DNA of 64,000 bases from Thalassotalea profundi (GTDB lineage Bacteria > Pseudomonadota > Gammaproteobacteria > Enterobacterales > Alteromonadaceae), in NCBI RefSeq assembly GCF_014653195.1, contig NZ_BNAH01000006.1, positions 237,615 to 301,614 of the forward strand, written 5' to 3'. The notes under the pieces are model-generated. The model worked only from the letters and a program-made list of their open reading frames with translations. It did no database searches and was not told the DNA's origin. Positions 8,119 to 18,166 of this stretch are shown here, piece after piece; within the stretch, counting starts at the first letter, position 1, and each line of letters opens with the position of its first letter. Made by a program: the position numbers and the translations under genes.

Positions 8119-8868
8119 CTAGTCAGTATGAACGGCGATTTCTTGTGGCGGAATAGGTGTTAGCAGCTTGGAAATGGCGACGAGTTTAATGTTGTTTTTT
8201 TCAAGAAGCGGTATAAGGCTTGATAATGCTGCTACAGTTTCAGGATGCGGATGTGCTATTGCAACGGCATTTTTGTTACGTTTTGCGTATCGGATCAAAG
8301 CATTGAATTGCTGGGTAATATATTCTTTATTTAATTGATTATCCAAGAAAATTCTTCGTCCTAAATTGGGAACACCAAAGTGACGCGCTACATTTCTTGC
8401 TTTACTCTTATTAGTAGTAACACTATCAATAAAAATCATTTCTTGCTCTTTAAGGTAGCGCATTGTCCATGCCATCGGTGTATAGAGCGTGGTTAAATAA
8501 CTTCCCATATGATTATTAATACCAATAGCAAAAGGTATTTCATCAAAAGCATTTGCTAGTGTTGCTCTGATTTCTGCTTCACCCATGCCACTGGTTAATG
8601 CGCCAGGACCTAGTGCTTTTGATTCATTACTCGATTCCATAGGAATATGTAAAATAACATCGTGATCACTTTGATGGGCAATTTCGGCTAAAGACTTCCC
8701 GTAGGGAGTGTGTGGTAGTACCGCAAAAGTTATATCACCTGGTATATTTAAAGTGGCTATATCACTTTTTCGATAACCAATATCATCAATAATAATGGCA
8801 ACCCTAGCTTGTTCAGCAGAGCAGATAGAAACAAAATTGAAAAGTAGTAAAGCTAAAAATAGTCGCAC
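8119..8868 (-). CDS. yibQ: Divergent polysaccharide deacetylase family protein (YibQ-like)
   Basis: This 249-residue protein has an N-terminal signal peptide (LFLALLLFNFVSICSA) and the divergent polysaccharide deacetylase fold. The first strand VAIIIDDIGY carries the Asp pair, VILHIPMES follows, and the C-terminal AIAHPHPETV motif holds the metal- or catalysis-type His. It should act in the periplasm on a glycan; its exact substrate is not established. It lies directly downstream of envC and gpmI in the order gpmI-envC-yibQ known from E. coli, which supports orthology. The envC-yibQ gap is 104 bases, so it may have its own promoter. Confidence 0.88.
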   Translation of the reverse strand: MRLFLALLLFNFVSICSAEQARVAIIIDDIGYRKSDIATLNIPGDITFAVLPHTPYGKSLAEIAHQSDHDVILHIPMESSNESKALGPGALTSGMGEAEIRATLANAFDEIPFAIGINNHMGSYLTTLYTPMAWTMRYLKEQEMIFIDSVTTNKSKARNVARHFGVPNLGRRIFLDNQLNKEYITQQFNALIRYAKRNKNAVAIAHPHPETVAALSSLIPLLEKNNIKLVAISKLLTPIPPQEIAVHTD

Positions 8869-8972
8869 GGTGTTTAATTTTTATTATTAATATTAAGCGT
8901 ATAATTGAATCTTAGGTTAGCAGTTCTTTTTCACTAAATCGATAAATGAATTTTGTTTTATAGTGATTTTAA

Positions 8973-10151
8973 TTATCGACACCAAAGTTTAGGGTTTACT
9001 GCTTGGCCGTTATGTCTTATTTCGAAATATAAACCGGATTGCTCTTGGCCACCACTTTGACCAACTAACGCTATCGGCTCTCCTGTTTCTACCCGATCAC
9101 CTACTGATTTTAATAAGGCTTGGTTGTGTCCATATAAACTCATATAACCTTCACCATGATCGACGACAGTCACTAAACCATACCCCTTTAGCCAGTCAGA
9201 AAATAGCACAGTGCCATTATGAATGGTGGTTACTTGCCTACCGGTTGGTGCTGATAATAGAACACCTTTCCATTTTAAGTAGCCTTGTTTGCTTGAACCG
9301 AAACTACGGCGAATTTTACCATTGACAGGCCATGATAATTTACGTTTTAGGCGGCTGAGCCCTTTTAAACTTTCTTCTTGTTGGCTCAGTTTAGCTATAC
9401 GCGCTAAAGCTGCTTTTAAATTAGCTTCTTCTTGTTCTAATTTCTCTAAAGTTTGCTGATCGTTTAGTAACTGTTTACTGAGTTTAGCGATAGTTTGTTC
9501 GCGTTGATTCTTCTCTTGGCTAAATTCTTTTTGTTGTTTTGATTGCGCTTGTTGTAGTTGTTCAAGTTTCTGAATTTGATCCATTTGCTCAATTTTAACT
9601 TGATGGAGTTTATCAATGGTGGTTTTAAACTGTTCTATTTCTTCTATTCTTGCGGTATTTAAGTATTGATAATAAGTAATGCTACGTTGAACTTTTGCAG
9701 GGCTTTCTTGATTTAACAATAACTTAATATAGTCGTGATTACCTGAAGAGTATGCTGCTCTTAATTGTTTAGCAAGTAATAACTCTTGTTGATTTTTTTT
9801 CTTCAATAATTCTGTTTGTTGCTTTTCAAGTGTTGTTAATTTTTGTTGGGTTTCTGCTAACTGTTGCTTAGTTTTTGCAATGGCCTTAACGACTTGAGAT
9901 ATGGCTAAGTCACTTTTTTGTAGCTGCTTCTCTAATTCTTCGCGCTGCTTGTTAACTTGTTTAATGGTTGTCTTTTGTTGATTAATGGCTTTTTTGAGCT
10001 GATCTAGTTTTTGAGCTGAACTTGTTTCTTGGGCTAATAGCGTTGCATTAGCCATAACTACACAACTGGCTAGGGAACCGATGCACCCTAGCCAAAGCGT
10101 CGTCATAAATCTAATCAATAGTATATGCGTTCGCAAATGAAACTTATTCAT
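8973..10151 (-). CDS. envC: Murein hydrolase activator EnvC
   Basis: This 392-residue exported protein activates the cell-wall amidases AmiA and AmiB at the division septum. After an N-terminal hydrophobic signal (to about residue 35), a long Gln/Lys/Glu-rich coiled coil runs from about 45 to 260. A C-terminal LytM/M23 domain follows (about 275-390: GRQVTTIHNG, YMSLYGHNQ, GLYFEIRHNG). The LytM zinc ligands are degenerate: there is no HxxxD in the first motif, and LYFEIR stands where active enzymes have LHFEIR. This is expected of an EnvC-type activator rather than a hydrolase. It sits 13 bases after gpmI, so the two are very probably co-transcribed. Confidence 0.93.
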   Translation of the reverse strand: MNKFHLRTHILLIRFMTTLWLGCIGSLASCVVMANATLLAQETSSAQKLDQLKKAINQQKTTIKQVNKQREELEKQLQKSDLAISQVVKAIAKTKQQLAETQQKLTTLEKQQTELLKKKNQQELLLAKQLRAAYSSGNHDYIKLLLNQESPAKVQRSITYYQYLNTARIEEIEQFKTTIDKLHQVKIEQMDQIQKLEQLQQAQSKQQKEFSQEKNQREQTIAKLSKQLLNDQQTLEKLEQEEANLKAALARIAKLSQQEESLKGLSRLKRKLSWPVNGKIRRSFGSSKQGYLKWKGVLLSAPTGRQVTTIHNGTVLFSDWLKGYGLVTVVDHGEGYMSLYGHNQALLKSVGDRVETGEPIALVGQSGGQEQSGLYFEIRHNGQAVNPKLWCR

Positions 10152-10164
10152 TAAGTAACAACAA

Positions 10165-11712
10165 CTAGGTAACTGTCATCAAACGAGTACCTGTCATTTC
10201 TTCAGGTTGCTCAAGTGCCATTAAATGTAAAATAGTAGGTGCAATATCACTTAATGCGCCTTCTTTTTCGGCCGTTGCCTTACGTCCAAAATAAATCAAA
10301 GGAACGGGTTCACAAGTATGTGCAGTATGTGCTTGCCCCGAATTATTATCGACCATTTGTTCTGCATTACCGTGATCGGCAGTTATCAAACATTCACCAC
10401 CTGTTTTTTCTAATGCAGCAACAACTCTACCAATGCTTGCATCTACAGCTTCACATGCTTTTACGGCCGCATCGAATTTACCTGTATGACCTACCATATC
10501 ACCATTTGGATAATTACAAACGATGAAGTCGTAGTTGCCACTTTCAATCGCTGCTACTAATTTATCTGTGAGTAATGTTGAGTTCATTTCAGGTTGTAAG
10601 TCATAAGTGGCGACTTGAGGAGAGGGCACTAAAATGCGCTCTTCGCCAACATAAGTATCTTCTTTACCACCGCTAAAGAAAAAGGTTACATGAGCGTACT
10701 TTTCTGTTTCTGAAATACGTAATTGTGTTTTGTTATGTTTTTCCAGCCATTCACCTAATACATTATGTAGTGCGGTGGGTGGAAAAGCACAATGTGCTTT
10801 AATATCAGCAGCATACTCAGTCAGCATAACAAAGTCTGATAATTTAGGTTGTTTAGCTCGGTTAAAACCATCAAAGTCTTTATCAGTAAAGCAGTGAGTA
10901 AATTGGCGAGCGCGGTCAGCTCTAAAGTTCATAAAAATTAAGGCGTCACCATCATTTATGCCAATGGTATTATTGTTTGCGTCAGTAATAGCACTGGCTT
11001 GAACAAATTCGTCATTTTCATCACGTTGATAGGCTGCCTCTAATGCGTCAATGGCATTAGGGTATTGAAATTGAGCTTTACCTTCAGTCATTAAGTTATA
11101 TGCAGCTTCAACTCGATCCCAACGTTGATCTCTATCCATAGCAAAATAACGACCAATGATCGATGCTACTTGACCACACCCTAATTGATTAAATTTTTCT
11201 TGCGCTTTAATTAATGAGGCTTTTGCACTGCGTGGCGGCGTGTCTCTTCCATCTAAGAACGCATGTAAATAGACTTGTTTTGCACCGCGTTGGCTTGCAA
11301 GATCGATCATCGCAAAAATGTGATCTTCATGGCTATGAACACCGCCTGGAGATAACAAACCAAAAATATGTACGGCACCATTTCTTGCAATTGCGTTATC
11401 AACAGCATCACATAGGGTGGCATTATTGTTAAATTCGTTATCGGCAATAGCTTTGGTTATTCGGGTGAAGTCTTGATATACAATTCGACCTGCACCTAAA
11501 TTGACGTGTCCGACTTCTGAATTTCCCATTTGACCGTCAGGTAAACCTACAGCCATGCCAGAGGTTTGAATTAACATATTTGGATAATTTGCCTTTAAGT
11601 TATCAAGCACTGGTGTGTTTGCATGGAATATTGCATTCGATTCAGTGTCTTCACGATAACCCCAACCATCAAGTATTAATAGAACGGTCGATTTTTTATT
11701 TGGCATGTTCAC
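10165..11712 (-). CDS. gpmI: 2,3-bisphosphoglycerate-independent phosphoglycerate mutase
   Basis: This enzyme interconverts 3- and 2-phosphoglycerate in glycolysis and gluconeogenesis, in the cytosol. The 515-residue length is typical. It shows the alkaline-phosphatase superfamily motifs: LDGWGYRED near the start, the phospho-serine loop [17 protein letters not shown] (about 60-75), the substrate-binding [11 protein letters not shown] (about 150-160), and the C-terminal metal-binding [13 protein letters not shown] and [11 protein letters not shown]. It is the first gene of the gpmI-envC unit and is divergent from yibN across a 229-base gap. A long antisense open frame overlaps it but is only a shadow. 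Confidence 0.97.
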   Translation of the reverse strand: MNMPNKKSTVLLILDGWGYREDTESNAIFHANTPVLDNLKANYPNMLIQTSGMAVGLPDGQMGNSEVGHVNLGAGRIVYQDFTRITKAIADNEFNNNATLCDAVDNAIARNGAVHIFGLLSPGGVHSHEDHIFAMIDLASQRGAKQVYLHAFLDGRDTPPRSAKASLIKAQEKFNQLGCGQVASIIGRYFAMDRDQRWDRVEAAYNLMTEGKAQFQYPNAIDALEAAYQRDENDEFVQASAITDANNNTIGINDGDALIFMNFRADRARQFTHCFTDKDFDGFNRAKQPKLSDFVMLTEYAADIKAHCAFPPTALHNVLGEWLEKHNKTQLRISETEKYAHVTFFFSGGKEDTYVGEERILVPSPQVATYDLQPEMNSTLLTDKLVAAIESGNYDFIVCNYPNGDMVGHTGKFDAAVKACEAVDASIGRVVAALEKTGGECLITADHGNAEQMVDNNSGQAHTAHTCEPVPLIYFGRKATAEKEGALSDIAPTILHLMALEQPEEMTGTRLMTVT

Positions 11713-11941
11713 CCTCTTTATTCAGTAAGTTAATTCATTTATCAGTATACCAAGCAACATGATCAAAATAAGTAAAATAAGCAAGAAAATCTAGATAAAA
11801 ATGTTCTATTGAAGTGCTAAAAGCATAGATGAGTTAATATATTCATCATTAAGCCGGCTTTATCGCTTAAATACACTGTAAAAAATGGGAGTAATCTGTA
11901 TACTGACGGCAATTTTATTTATCGACAATATGTGAAGTTTT

Positions 11942-12367
11942 ATGGATCAATTTATTACGTTTTTAACAGCTCATCCAATGTTAAGTGCTGCATGGGTTGG
12001 GATATTTATAGCTATCATTGTAACTACGATTAAAATACAGTTTTCTCCAATTAAGCAATTAAGCCCGCAAGAGCTTACATTTGCTGTAAATAAAGAAGAA
12101 GGCGTTGTATTAGATATTCGTACCGAAAAAGATTTCAAAACTAGCCATATACTTGATGCAATACATTTAACGGTTGAAAAAATCAATAAAAATGAATTGG
12201 GCACCCTTGAAAAGTATAAAGACAAACCCATTATTGTAGTGTGTGCCGCTGGTATTACTGCTTCAACAACAGCTTCTAAACTATATAAGGCGGGTTTCAG
12301 TAAAACAAGTTTACTTAAGGGCGGTATGAATGCATGGGTAAATGCAGGACTCCCCGTTACAAAGTAA
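11942..12367 (+). CDS. yibN: Rhodanese-like domain protein (YibN-like)
   Basis: This 141-residue protein has one N-terminal membrane helix (about 13-28: LSAAWVGIFIAIIVTTI) followed by a single rhodanese domain (about 45-140). LDIRTEKDF carries the conserved Asp, and the active-site loop starts with the predicted catalytic Cys in VVCAAGITAS (about 103). It is therefore a membrane-anchored sulfurtransferase-type protein of unknown substrate. It leads the yibN-grxC-secB-gpsA series, as in E. coli, 25 bases ahead of grxC. Confidence 0.92.
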   Translation: MDQFITFLTAHPMLSAAWVGIFIAIIVTTIKIQFSPIKQLSPQELTFAVNKEEGVVLDIRTEKDFKTSHILDAIHLTVEKINKNELGTLEKYKDKPIIVVCAAGITASTTASKLYKAGFSKTSLLKGGMNAWVNAGLPVTK

Positions 12368-12392
12368 GACCATATTGTTAAGGTAGCTAATA

Positions 12393-12653
12393 ATGACAGT
12401 AGAAATATATACCAAAGTTACTTGCGGTTTTTGCATGAGAGCGAAAGCCTTGCTTGAACAGAAAAATGTTGATTTTCGTGAAATTAAAATTGATGGAAAT
12501 AATGAACTACGTAAGGAAATGATTGAACGTAGTCATGGGGGTTACACAGTGCCGCAAATATTTATTAATGATCAGCCTATAGGCGGTTGTGATGATTTAT
12601 ATGCATTGCACGCACAAAATAAACTTGATGAATTACTTGTTGGTAGTAAATAA
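12393..12653 (+). CDS. grxC: Glutaredoxin 3
   Basis: This 86-residue thioredoxin-fold redox protein reduces disulfides and mixed disulfides with glutathione in the cytosol. The active site at residues 11-14 is CGFC rather than the CPYC of E. coli Grx3. The rest is standard: YTKVTC at the first strand, the cis-Pro region TVPQIFIND (about 53-61) and the glutathione-binding GGCDDLYAL (about 64-72). It is flanked by yibN and secB as in many gammaproteobacteria. The altered dipeptide between the cysteines should shift the redox potential, but it is not rare in this family. Confidence 0.94.
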   Translation: MTVEIYTKVTCGFCMRAKALLEQKNVDFREIKIDGNNELRKEMIERSHGGYTVPQIFINDQPIGGCDDLYALHAQNKLDELLVGSK

Positions 12654-12673
12654 CAGGTAATTAGAATAAAAAC

Positions 12674-12691
12674 TAACGAATTGATTCGTTA
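12674..12691. promoter_or_regulatory. 18-bp palindrome between grxC and secB
   Basis: TAACGAAT and ATTCGTTA (8 bp each, perfect) flank a TG dinucleotide. It lies 20 bases after the grxC stop and 34 bases before the secB start. There is no T run behind it, so it is not a standard terminator. An operator or an mRNA-processing hairpin is possible. Confidence 0.35.
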
Positions 12692-12725
12692 ATGTATAAA
12701 TTAATAACAAATTAGGAAGTAAAAA

Positions 12726-13232
12726 ATGGCTGATGAAATTCAAAACGAAGCAGAAGGTTCTGCAGAGCAAGCGGCGGCACCACAGTTTGCAATTCAACGT
12801 GTATACACAAAAGATTTATCTTTTGAAACACCTAACTCACCGGCTATTTTTCAAAAAGAATGGAAACCTGAGCTTAAGTTAGATTTAGATACCCGTTCAA
12901 ATAAATTAACAGACGATACTTTTGAGGTTGTATTAGCATTAACCGTTACTGCAACAGTTGAAGGGCAAACGGCCTTTTTAGCAGAAGTGCAACAAGCAGG
13001 TATATTTACTATTGGTAACTTACCTGAAGCGCAATTAGCACATACGATTGGTGCTTTTTGCCCTACTACGTTATTCCCGTATGCACGTGAAGCAGTGGCT
13101 AGCTTAGTCAATCGTGGTTCATTTCCACAAATTAATTTAGCACCAGTTAACTTTGAAGCATTATTTGCTTCTTATGTTCAACAAAAAGCTGCAGAAGCTC
13201 AGGCTGCTCAAGCTAGCACTGAAACACACTAG
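12726..13232 (+). CDS. secB: Protein-export chaperone SecB
   Basis: This homotetrameric cytosolic chaperone holds precursor proteins unfolded and delivers them to SecA. The 168-residue product carries the SecB signature stretches: [19 protein letters not shown] (about 22-40) and the highly conserved [14 protein letters not shown] segment (about 109-122), then [13 protein letters not shown]. The N-terminus is acidic and the C-terminus Ala/Gln-rich, both normal for the family. It sits between grxC and gpsA, its usual place, and gpsA starts 15 bases after its stop. Confidence 0.97.
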   Translation: MADEIQNEAEGSAEQAAAPQFAIQRVYTKDLSFETPNSPAIFQKEWKPELKLDLDTRSNKLTDDTFEVVLALTVTATVEGQTAFLAEVQQAGIFTIGNLPEAQLAHTIGAFCPTTLFPYAREAVASLVNRGSFPQINLAPVNFEALFASYVQQKAAEAQAAQASTETH

Positions 13233-13247
13233 TACGACATATCAATA

Positions 13248-14243
13248 ATGACTGATATTTGTGTATTAGGAGCAGGCTCATATGGGACTGCTCTTGCTAT
13301 CTGTTTAGCGAGAAATGGTCATAGAACCCTGTTATGGGGACGTAATGCTGATCATATTAATCAGATGAAGCAGTCGCTATCGAATGAAAAATACTTACCT
13401 GGTATTCAGTTTCCACCTACCTTAGAAGTTAGTTCAGACTTAGCCCAAGTGGTGAAATCTAGCCGTAATGTGCTTGTGGTTGTTCCTAGCCATGCTTTTG
13501 GTGACATTCTTACTGAAATTAAACCATGGTTGAGAAAAGATGCACGACTAGCTTGGGCAACTAAAGGGTTAGATCATAAAACAGGGCGTTTATTACAAGA
13601 TGTTGCGCGTGATATTCTTGGCGATGCAATACCCTTAGCTGTATTGTCAGGTCCCACTTTTGCAAAAGAAATGGCAGCAGGATTGGCAACAGCAATCTCA
13701 CTTGCTTCAACTGATGATGAGTTTACTAAAGATCTTTCGGATTTATTGCATTGTGAAAAATCATTTAGAGTGTATCCTAATCATGATTTTATAGGTGTTC
13801 AGTTAGGCGGTGCGGTTAAAAACGTTATTGCTATTGGTGCAGGTATGGCCGATGGTATAGGTTTTGGCGCTAACGCAAGAACAGCATTAATTACTCGAGG
13901 ATTAGCTGAAATGACGCGTTTAGGCGCGGCACTGAATGCAGAGCCTAGTACTTTTATGGGAATGGCGGGGTTGGGAGATTTGGTATTAACCTGTACCGAC
14001 AACCAATCGAGAAATCGTCGCTTTGGTTTAGCGTTAGGGCAAGGGTGTGGCGTGGAGCAAGCAATGGCTGATATTGGTCAAGTTGTTGAAGGTTACCGTA
14101 ACACTAAAGAAGTTTATATGTTAGCGCAGCGCATGAAAATTGAAATGCCAATAGTTGAACAGGTATATCAAGTGTTATATTGCGGTAAAGCGGCTAAACT
14201 TGCCGCTTATGACTTGCTATCACGTGAACGTAAACACGAATAA
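13248..14243 (+). CDS. gpsA: NAD(P)H-dependent glycerol-3-phosphate dehydrogenase
   Basis: This enzyme reduces dihydroxyacetone phosphate to sn-glycerol-3-phosphate, the backbone for phospholipid synthesis, in the cytosol. It has 331 residues with the N-terminal NAD(P)-binding [10 protein letters not shown] (about 7-16). [17 protein letters not shown] follows (about 139-155). The catalytic [17 protein letters not shown] with its conserved Lys lies at about 186-202, and the substrate-binding [10 protein letters not shown] and SRNRRFG near 240-260. It is the last gene of the yibN-grxC-secB-gpsA group. cysE, which often follows in E. coli, is absent here. Confidence 0.97.
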   Translation: MTDICVLGAGSYGTALAICLARNGHRTLLWGRNADHINQMKQSLSNEKYLPGIQFPPTLEVSSDLAQVVKSSRNVLVVVPSHAFGDILTEIKPWLRKDARLAWATKGLDHKTGRLLQDVARDILGDAIPLAVLSGPTFAKEMAAGLATAISLASTDDEFTKDLSDLLHCEKSFRVYPNHDFIGVQLGGAVKNVIAIGAGMADGIGFGANARTALITRGLAEMTRLGAALNAEPSTFMGMAGLGDLVLTCTDNQSRNRRFGLALGQGCGVEQAMADIGQVVEGYRNTKEVYMLAQRMKIEMPIVEQVYQVLYCGKAAKLAAYDLLSRERKHE

Positions 14244-14259
14244 TTTCTACATTTAAGTT

Positions 14260-14724
14260 TTATACTGCGTTAGTAAACCCTAACTGACGCCATGCCTCAA
14301 AGATAATGACCGCTGTAGCATTCGATAAATTCATGCTACGGCTGTCTTTGAGCATAGGTATTCTTATTTTATCTTCATCAGGAATTTGTTGACGTACGTC
14401 TTCTGGTAGTCCTGCTGTTTCCGAGCCAAAAAGTAAATAATCTCCGGTTGTGAAAGTAACATCACCATAATAATTACTGGTTTTAGTGGTGATCGCTAAT
14501 ACACGTGGTGGTTGTTCTGATTCAATAAAAGCTTGAAAATTTTTATGGCGCTTTATTGCTGCAAATTCGTGATAGTCTAAGCCGGCTCTTCTGAGTTTTT
14601 TATCATCTAAATCAAAGCCTAATGGCTCAATAAGGTGTAATCTAAAACCTGAATTGGCACATAATCTAATAATATTTCCAGTGTTAGGTGGAATTTGTGG
14701 CTGAAATAGCACAACATCTAACAT
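14260..14724 (-). CDS. trmL: tRNA (cytidine(34)-2'-O)-methyltransferase
   Basis: This small SPOUT methyltransferase of 154 residues modifies the ribose of the wobble base C34 or cmnm5U34 in tRNA-Leu isoacceptors. It shows [20 protein letters not shown] (split as [10 protein letters not shown] at about 7-16 and N.IRLC after it), the knot motif [11 protein letters not shown] (about 98-108) and the C-terminal IPM....[10 protein letters not shown] segment that binds SAM. Length and motifs match TrmL (YibK), which in E. coli lies in the same region. It is convergent with gpsA with only 16 bases between the stops. Confidence 0.95.
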   Translation of the reverse strand: MLDVVLFQPQIPPNTGNIIRLCANSGFRLHLIEPLGFDLDDKKLRRAGLDYHEFAAIKRHKNFQAFIESEQPPRVLAITTKTSNYYGDVTFTTGDYLLFGSETAGLPEDVRQQIPDEDKIRIPMLKDSRSMNLSNATAVIIFEAWRQLGFTNAV

Positions 14725-14793
14725 ATAAGCTCTCTTGAATCAGGAATAATGAGATCATTATACCTTGCACAGTTGAACAGTGAATAAATTTTT

Positions 14794-15732
14794 ATGAGTG
14801 ATAATAAGCCCACAACACAAAAAAGTTACAATTTTTTGGTAACAACAGCAGCTTTCATGGCAACTGGAATCGCATTGTTATTATTTTTCTTTAAGTTATA
14901 TGCTTGGTTTGTAACTGAAGCAAGTGCAATGCTAGCTTCAGCAACAGACTCCTTACTTGATTTATTCGCCTCATTAATGAGCCTTATTATTTTAAGATTC
15001 GCTCTAGCACCACCTGATGCAGAGCACAAATTTGGCCATGGAAAAGCGGAGAGCATAGCGGGGTTAGTGCAATCGGCTTTTGTCTTAGGGTCGGCGGTAC
15101 TTTTAATAATTAATGGCATCGATCGTATTGTTACCCCCAAACAAGTTGTGCAAACGGAAGTGGGGATTATCGTAAGTATTATCGCTATAGTGATGACGTT
15201 ATTATTGGTGTTAGTGCAGCGTTATGTCATTAAGCATACGTCTTCTGTAGCAATTAGTGCAGATGCTTTGCATTACCAATCAGATTTATTATTAAATACC
15301 GGTGTTTTAATTTCTTTATTTTTAAGTCAAGGCTACTGGCTTAGAGCTGATGGTGTTTTTACGCTATTAGTGGGTGGGTATTTATTCATCGGGGCATTAA
15401 AAATTGTCTGGCTTAGTGTTAATCACTTGATGGATCATGAACTTGAACAAGCGGATATAAGTATCATCGAAGATATTGTTAAGAAACATCCCCAAGCTAA
15501 AGGTTTACATGATTTACGTACACGAGATTCTGGCAATATTCGCTTTATACAGTTTCATTTAGAACTTGATGATCAGTTAAGTCTTTTAGAAGCTCATACT
15601 ATAGGTGAACGTCTAGAAAAAGACATCGAAAAAGAGCTGTCACCTTGCGAAGTCTTTATTCATCATGATCCTATTTCGGTAGTAAAAAACAATATTGCTA
15701 ATGACGCTACTGCAGATCAGCTAACCACTTAA
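14794..15732 (+). CDS. fieF: Cation diffusion facilitator, FieF type
   Basis: This 312-residue inner-membrane divalent-cation/proton antiporter exports Zn2+ or Fe2+. It has six predicted helices, and the two halves of the tetrahedral transport site are visible: Asp52 and Asp56 in TDSLLD, and His160 and Asp164 in LHYQSD. These match the D45/D49/H153/D157 site of E. coli FieF. HKFGHGKAE (about 78-86) and a cytosolic C-terminal domain with conserved His and Asp complete the family picture. Its last 26 bases overlap the 3' end of the convergent pldB gene. Confidence 0.93.
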   Translation: MSDNKPTTQKSYNFLVTTAAFMATGIALLLFFFKLYAWFVTEASAMLASATDSLLDLFASLMSLIILRFALAPPDAEHKFGHGKAESIAGLVQSAFVLGSAVLLIINGIDRIVTPKQVVQTEVGIIVSIIAIVMTLLLVLVQRYVIKHTSSVAISADALHYQSDLLLNTGVLISLFLSQGYWLRADGVFTLLVGGYLFIGALKIVWLSVNHLMDHELEQADISIIEDIVKKHPQAKGLHDLRTRDSGNIRFIQFHLELDDQLSLLEAHTIGERLEKDIEKELSPCEVFIHHDPISVVKNNIANDATADQLTT

Positions 15733-16768
15733 GGGTCGTATTGATAGCTTGTTGTCGATATTTGTCTTGCTCGAAAAATAACTCATGATAGGCACCATCG
15801 ATTCTAATGGGTTTTCCAGTTTGACATAAGCTCTCATTCTGCTGATGTAATAATTCACAGAAACTATCTTGTGCGGCATTGTCGACTATAGTGTCTTCAC
15901 CGGCCTGTAGTATTAATATTGGAGTGTTTATTTTACTGATATCATTAAATATATCGGCATTTACTTTCAAGGCTTGTGCTAACCATTGGAAGGTAACCCC
16001 ACCAAGTTGTGCTTTTGGTTGCAGTTGATAGCGATTAACAAAACGTTGATAGCGAGACTTTGAATGGGTGATGCGATTATCAGCAAAGCTCTTTGGATTG
16101 TAATTACCTTGTCCGAAAAAGTACCATGGCTCATTCGATATAACCTTATTTAATAAGGCGCCTGAGTGTATTAAGGCTTTTGCTAACCATAAAGGAATGC
16201 CCCCATTATTTATGGCGAACATTGGAGAAGATAATACTGCCGCTTTAACTAAGTCAGGATATAGTTGTAAAACACGTGTTGCTATTGCTCCCCCCATAGA
16301 ATGAGCAAGTAGTATTGGTTTGATATTTTGGGCGCAGCTTTTATTAACGTATTGATTGATAAATGTTGCTAAATCATGGCTATAGTCATCAAAAGTGACT
16401 ACATGTCCTTTATGTTTATTTGCAGACATACGTTGTGACAAACCTTGTCCACGATGATCAATAATAAAAGTATTATAGCCATGCTGATGTAATTCAAACG
16501 CGAGCTCTTGATATTTGATATAGCTTTCAACCCTGCCGGGTGAGATAACAATACATTCAGCATTAATGTCTGTTGCAAATTGTGCATAGTTTATTGTTAC
16601 GTTATCTACCCCAATAAAAGATGAAAATATGCCTGTTTGCCAAAAAGCGTCGATTTCGTTAGAGGAAGATGAAATTGTGTGTTGATCATTGTTAGTCATA
16701 GCAAAACTTATAGATACATTTAAAAATAAAATGACAGTTAATGTGAGCCTCTTCCAATTAATTATCAT
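15707..16768 (-). CDS. pldB: Alpha/beta hydrolase, lysophospholipase L2-like
   Basis: This 353-residue serine hydrolase should remove the remaining acyl chain from lysophospholipids. The nucleophile elbow is AHSMGG with Ser157. The strand DHRGQGLS lies at about 104-111, and the Asp and His candidates are in ILQAGEDTIVDN and GAYHELFFEQD near the C-terminus. The block from RYQRFVNRY to the end follows E. coli PldB closely. It begins with a cleavable-looking signal peptide (to about residue 23), suggesting a periplasmic form. It is convergent with fieF, with overlapping 3' ends. Confidence 0.82.
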   Translation of the reverse strand: MIINWKRLTLTVILFLNVSISFAMTNNDQHTISSSSNEIDAFWQTGIFSSFIGVDNVTINYAQFATDINAECIVISPGRVESYIKYQELAFELHQHGYNTFIIDHRGQGLSQRMSANKHKGHVVTFDDYSHDLATFINQYVNKSCAQNIKPILLAHSMGGAIATRVLQLYPDLVKAAVLSSPMFAINNGGIPLWLAKALIHSGALLNKVISNEPWYFFGQGNYNPKSFADNRITHSKSRYQRFVNRYQLQPKAQLGGVTFQWLAQALKVNADIFNDISKINTPILILQAGEDTIVDNAAQDSFCELLHQQNESLCQTGKPIRIDGAYHELFFEQDKYRQQAINTTLKWLADLQ

Positions 16769-16783
16769 AGTGTTCAGTAGTAT

Positions 16784-18166
16784 TTACCTTGGCAACGTGA
16801 GTGTAACAGTTAGTCCTGAAGGGGCATTGTTATTGGCGTATATACTACCATTATGAGCTAAAATAGCTTGTTGTGCGATAGCTAACCCTAATCCGGTTCC
16901 TCCGGTGCCTCTATCGCGAGCGTTTTCTACTCGATAAAATGGTTGAAATAGTTGGCTGATAGACTCTTCTGGTACTCCAGGACCTGTATCAACCACTTGT
17001 ATGGTTACCATTAGTTCGTTAACTGACATCAAAACTTCGATAGTTGAATGCTCGTGACTATATTTTACGGCATTTGTGATTATATTAGAGAGTGCGCTTG
17101 TGATTAATTTATTATCGGCTTGAATAATACATTTTGCAGGCATAGTTGCACTTATAGTTATAGACTTTTCATTAGCTATGTACTGGCAATCGGTAATACA
17201 TGAAGTTAATAGGGCACATAAGTCGCAAGACTGTAATGTTAAATTTTGTAAGGTATTTTCTAAACGAGATAAAGACAATACTTCAGCGATCATATCATCA
17301 AGACGACTTACTTCTAACTCGCAGCGTGCTAGATGACTAGTTAAAGCGTCTTTATTATCAATTGATTGTAAGGATAAGCCAATTGCCATTTGTAATCGGG
17401 TCATAGGAGATCTAAGCTCATGAGAGACATCCCCTAAAAGACGCTGGTGAGCATTAATATTTTGTTCAAGCTTTTCTGCCATTTGATTAAAACTACGACT
17501 TAGATCACCAAGTTCATCGCTTCTATTAGTTGTTTTCTTGGCTATTCGGGTCGTTAATTTGCCATTGCCTATTTCAGCCGCAGCAGATTTAATTTTTAGT
17601 AACGGATTACTGAGAGACCGAGCCAATAACCATGCTAAAAGCATGCTAACAATAATAGGAATTATAATACGCGCCCATGCAGGTAACTGCATTAGATAGG
17701 AGCTAAAGTGAGGGTTATGATCTTTAGCTGCGATATATAATTGATACTCAATGTTGTCTATAGAGGTTGCTAAGGGCCCCGTTACACGAGCATTTGCAAA
17801 TTGAATACTTGCGGGACTATCAAAGCTATTTTTTTCTAAATAAGGAATGAGTGGTTTTAAAAAATTCTTTTCACTGGCAAATACTTTAGAGTTACTAGGA
17901 TCTTTAATTAAAATGGCTTCACCGCGAAACGGCGTGCTTTTGGTAAGTAAACGATTAAGGGTTAACTTTTTAGACTTTTCAATGCGTCTTTTTAAATGCT
18001 GTAATTTAGCAATATCTTGTTTATGTAAAGGCCTTAAAATACTTTCCTCGGCTAATTGAATTGAAATGACACGGGTTAATACAATCGATAAAATGGCAAA
18101 TAACCAAAAGGAAATAAAAAGTTTAAAAGCGATAGAGCTTAATGACTTAGTGACCCCTTTAAACAT
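16784..18166 (-). CDS. cpxA: Envelope-stress sensor histidine kinase CpxA
   Basis: This two-component kinase should sense envelope misfolding and phosphorylate CpxR. The start is set at the ATG in 18164-18166, which overlaps the cpxR stop by eight bases. A longer frame would add 13 unlikely residues. In the 460-residue product, helix 1 (about 12-32) and helix 2 (about 165-185) enclose a periplasmic sensor. HAMP follows (about 185-235), then the dimerisation/phosphoacceptor segment LLGDVSHELRSP (His249), and the ATP-binding N, G1 and G2 boxes (IITNAVKYS, DTGPGVPEES, GGTGLGLAI). The motif set and the partner genes match CpxA. The small pldB-cpxA gap (15 bases) suggests pldB is read from the same transcript. 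Confidence 0.9.
   Translation of the reverse strand: MFKGVTKSLSSIAFKLFISFWLFAILSIVLTRVISIQLAEESILRPLHKQDIAKLQHLKRRIEKSKKLTLNRLLTKSTPFRGEAILIKDPSNSKVFASEKNFLKPLIPYLEKNSFDSPASIQFANARVTGPLATSIDNIEYQLYIAAKDHNPHFSSYLMQLPAWARIIIPIIVSMLLAWLLARSLSNPLLKIKSAAAEIGNGKLTTRIAKKTTNRSDELGDLSRSFNQMAEKLEQNINAHQRLLGDVSHELRSPMTRLQMAIGLSLQSIDNKDALTSHLARCELEVSRLDDMIAEVLSLSRLENTLQNLTLQSCDLCALLTSCITDCQYIANEKSITISATMPAKCIIQADNKLITSALSNIITNAVKYSHEHSTIEVLMSVNELMVTIQVVDTGPGVPEESISQLFQPFYRVENARDRGTGGTGLGLAIAQQAILAHNGSIYANNNAPSGLTVTLTLPR

Noticed and set aside
10239..10526. Open frame of 95 codons on the plus strand
   Set aside because: It lies wholly antisense to the strongly conserved gpmI gene, has no ribosome site, and its product is rich in His, Leu and Tyr, as expected of a shadow frame.
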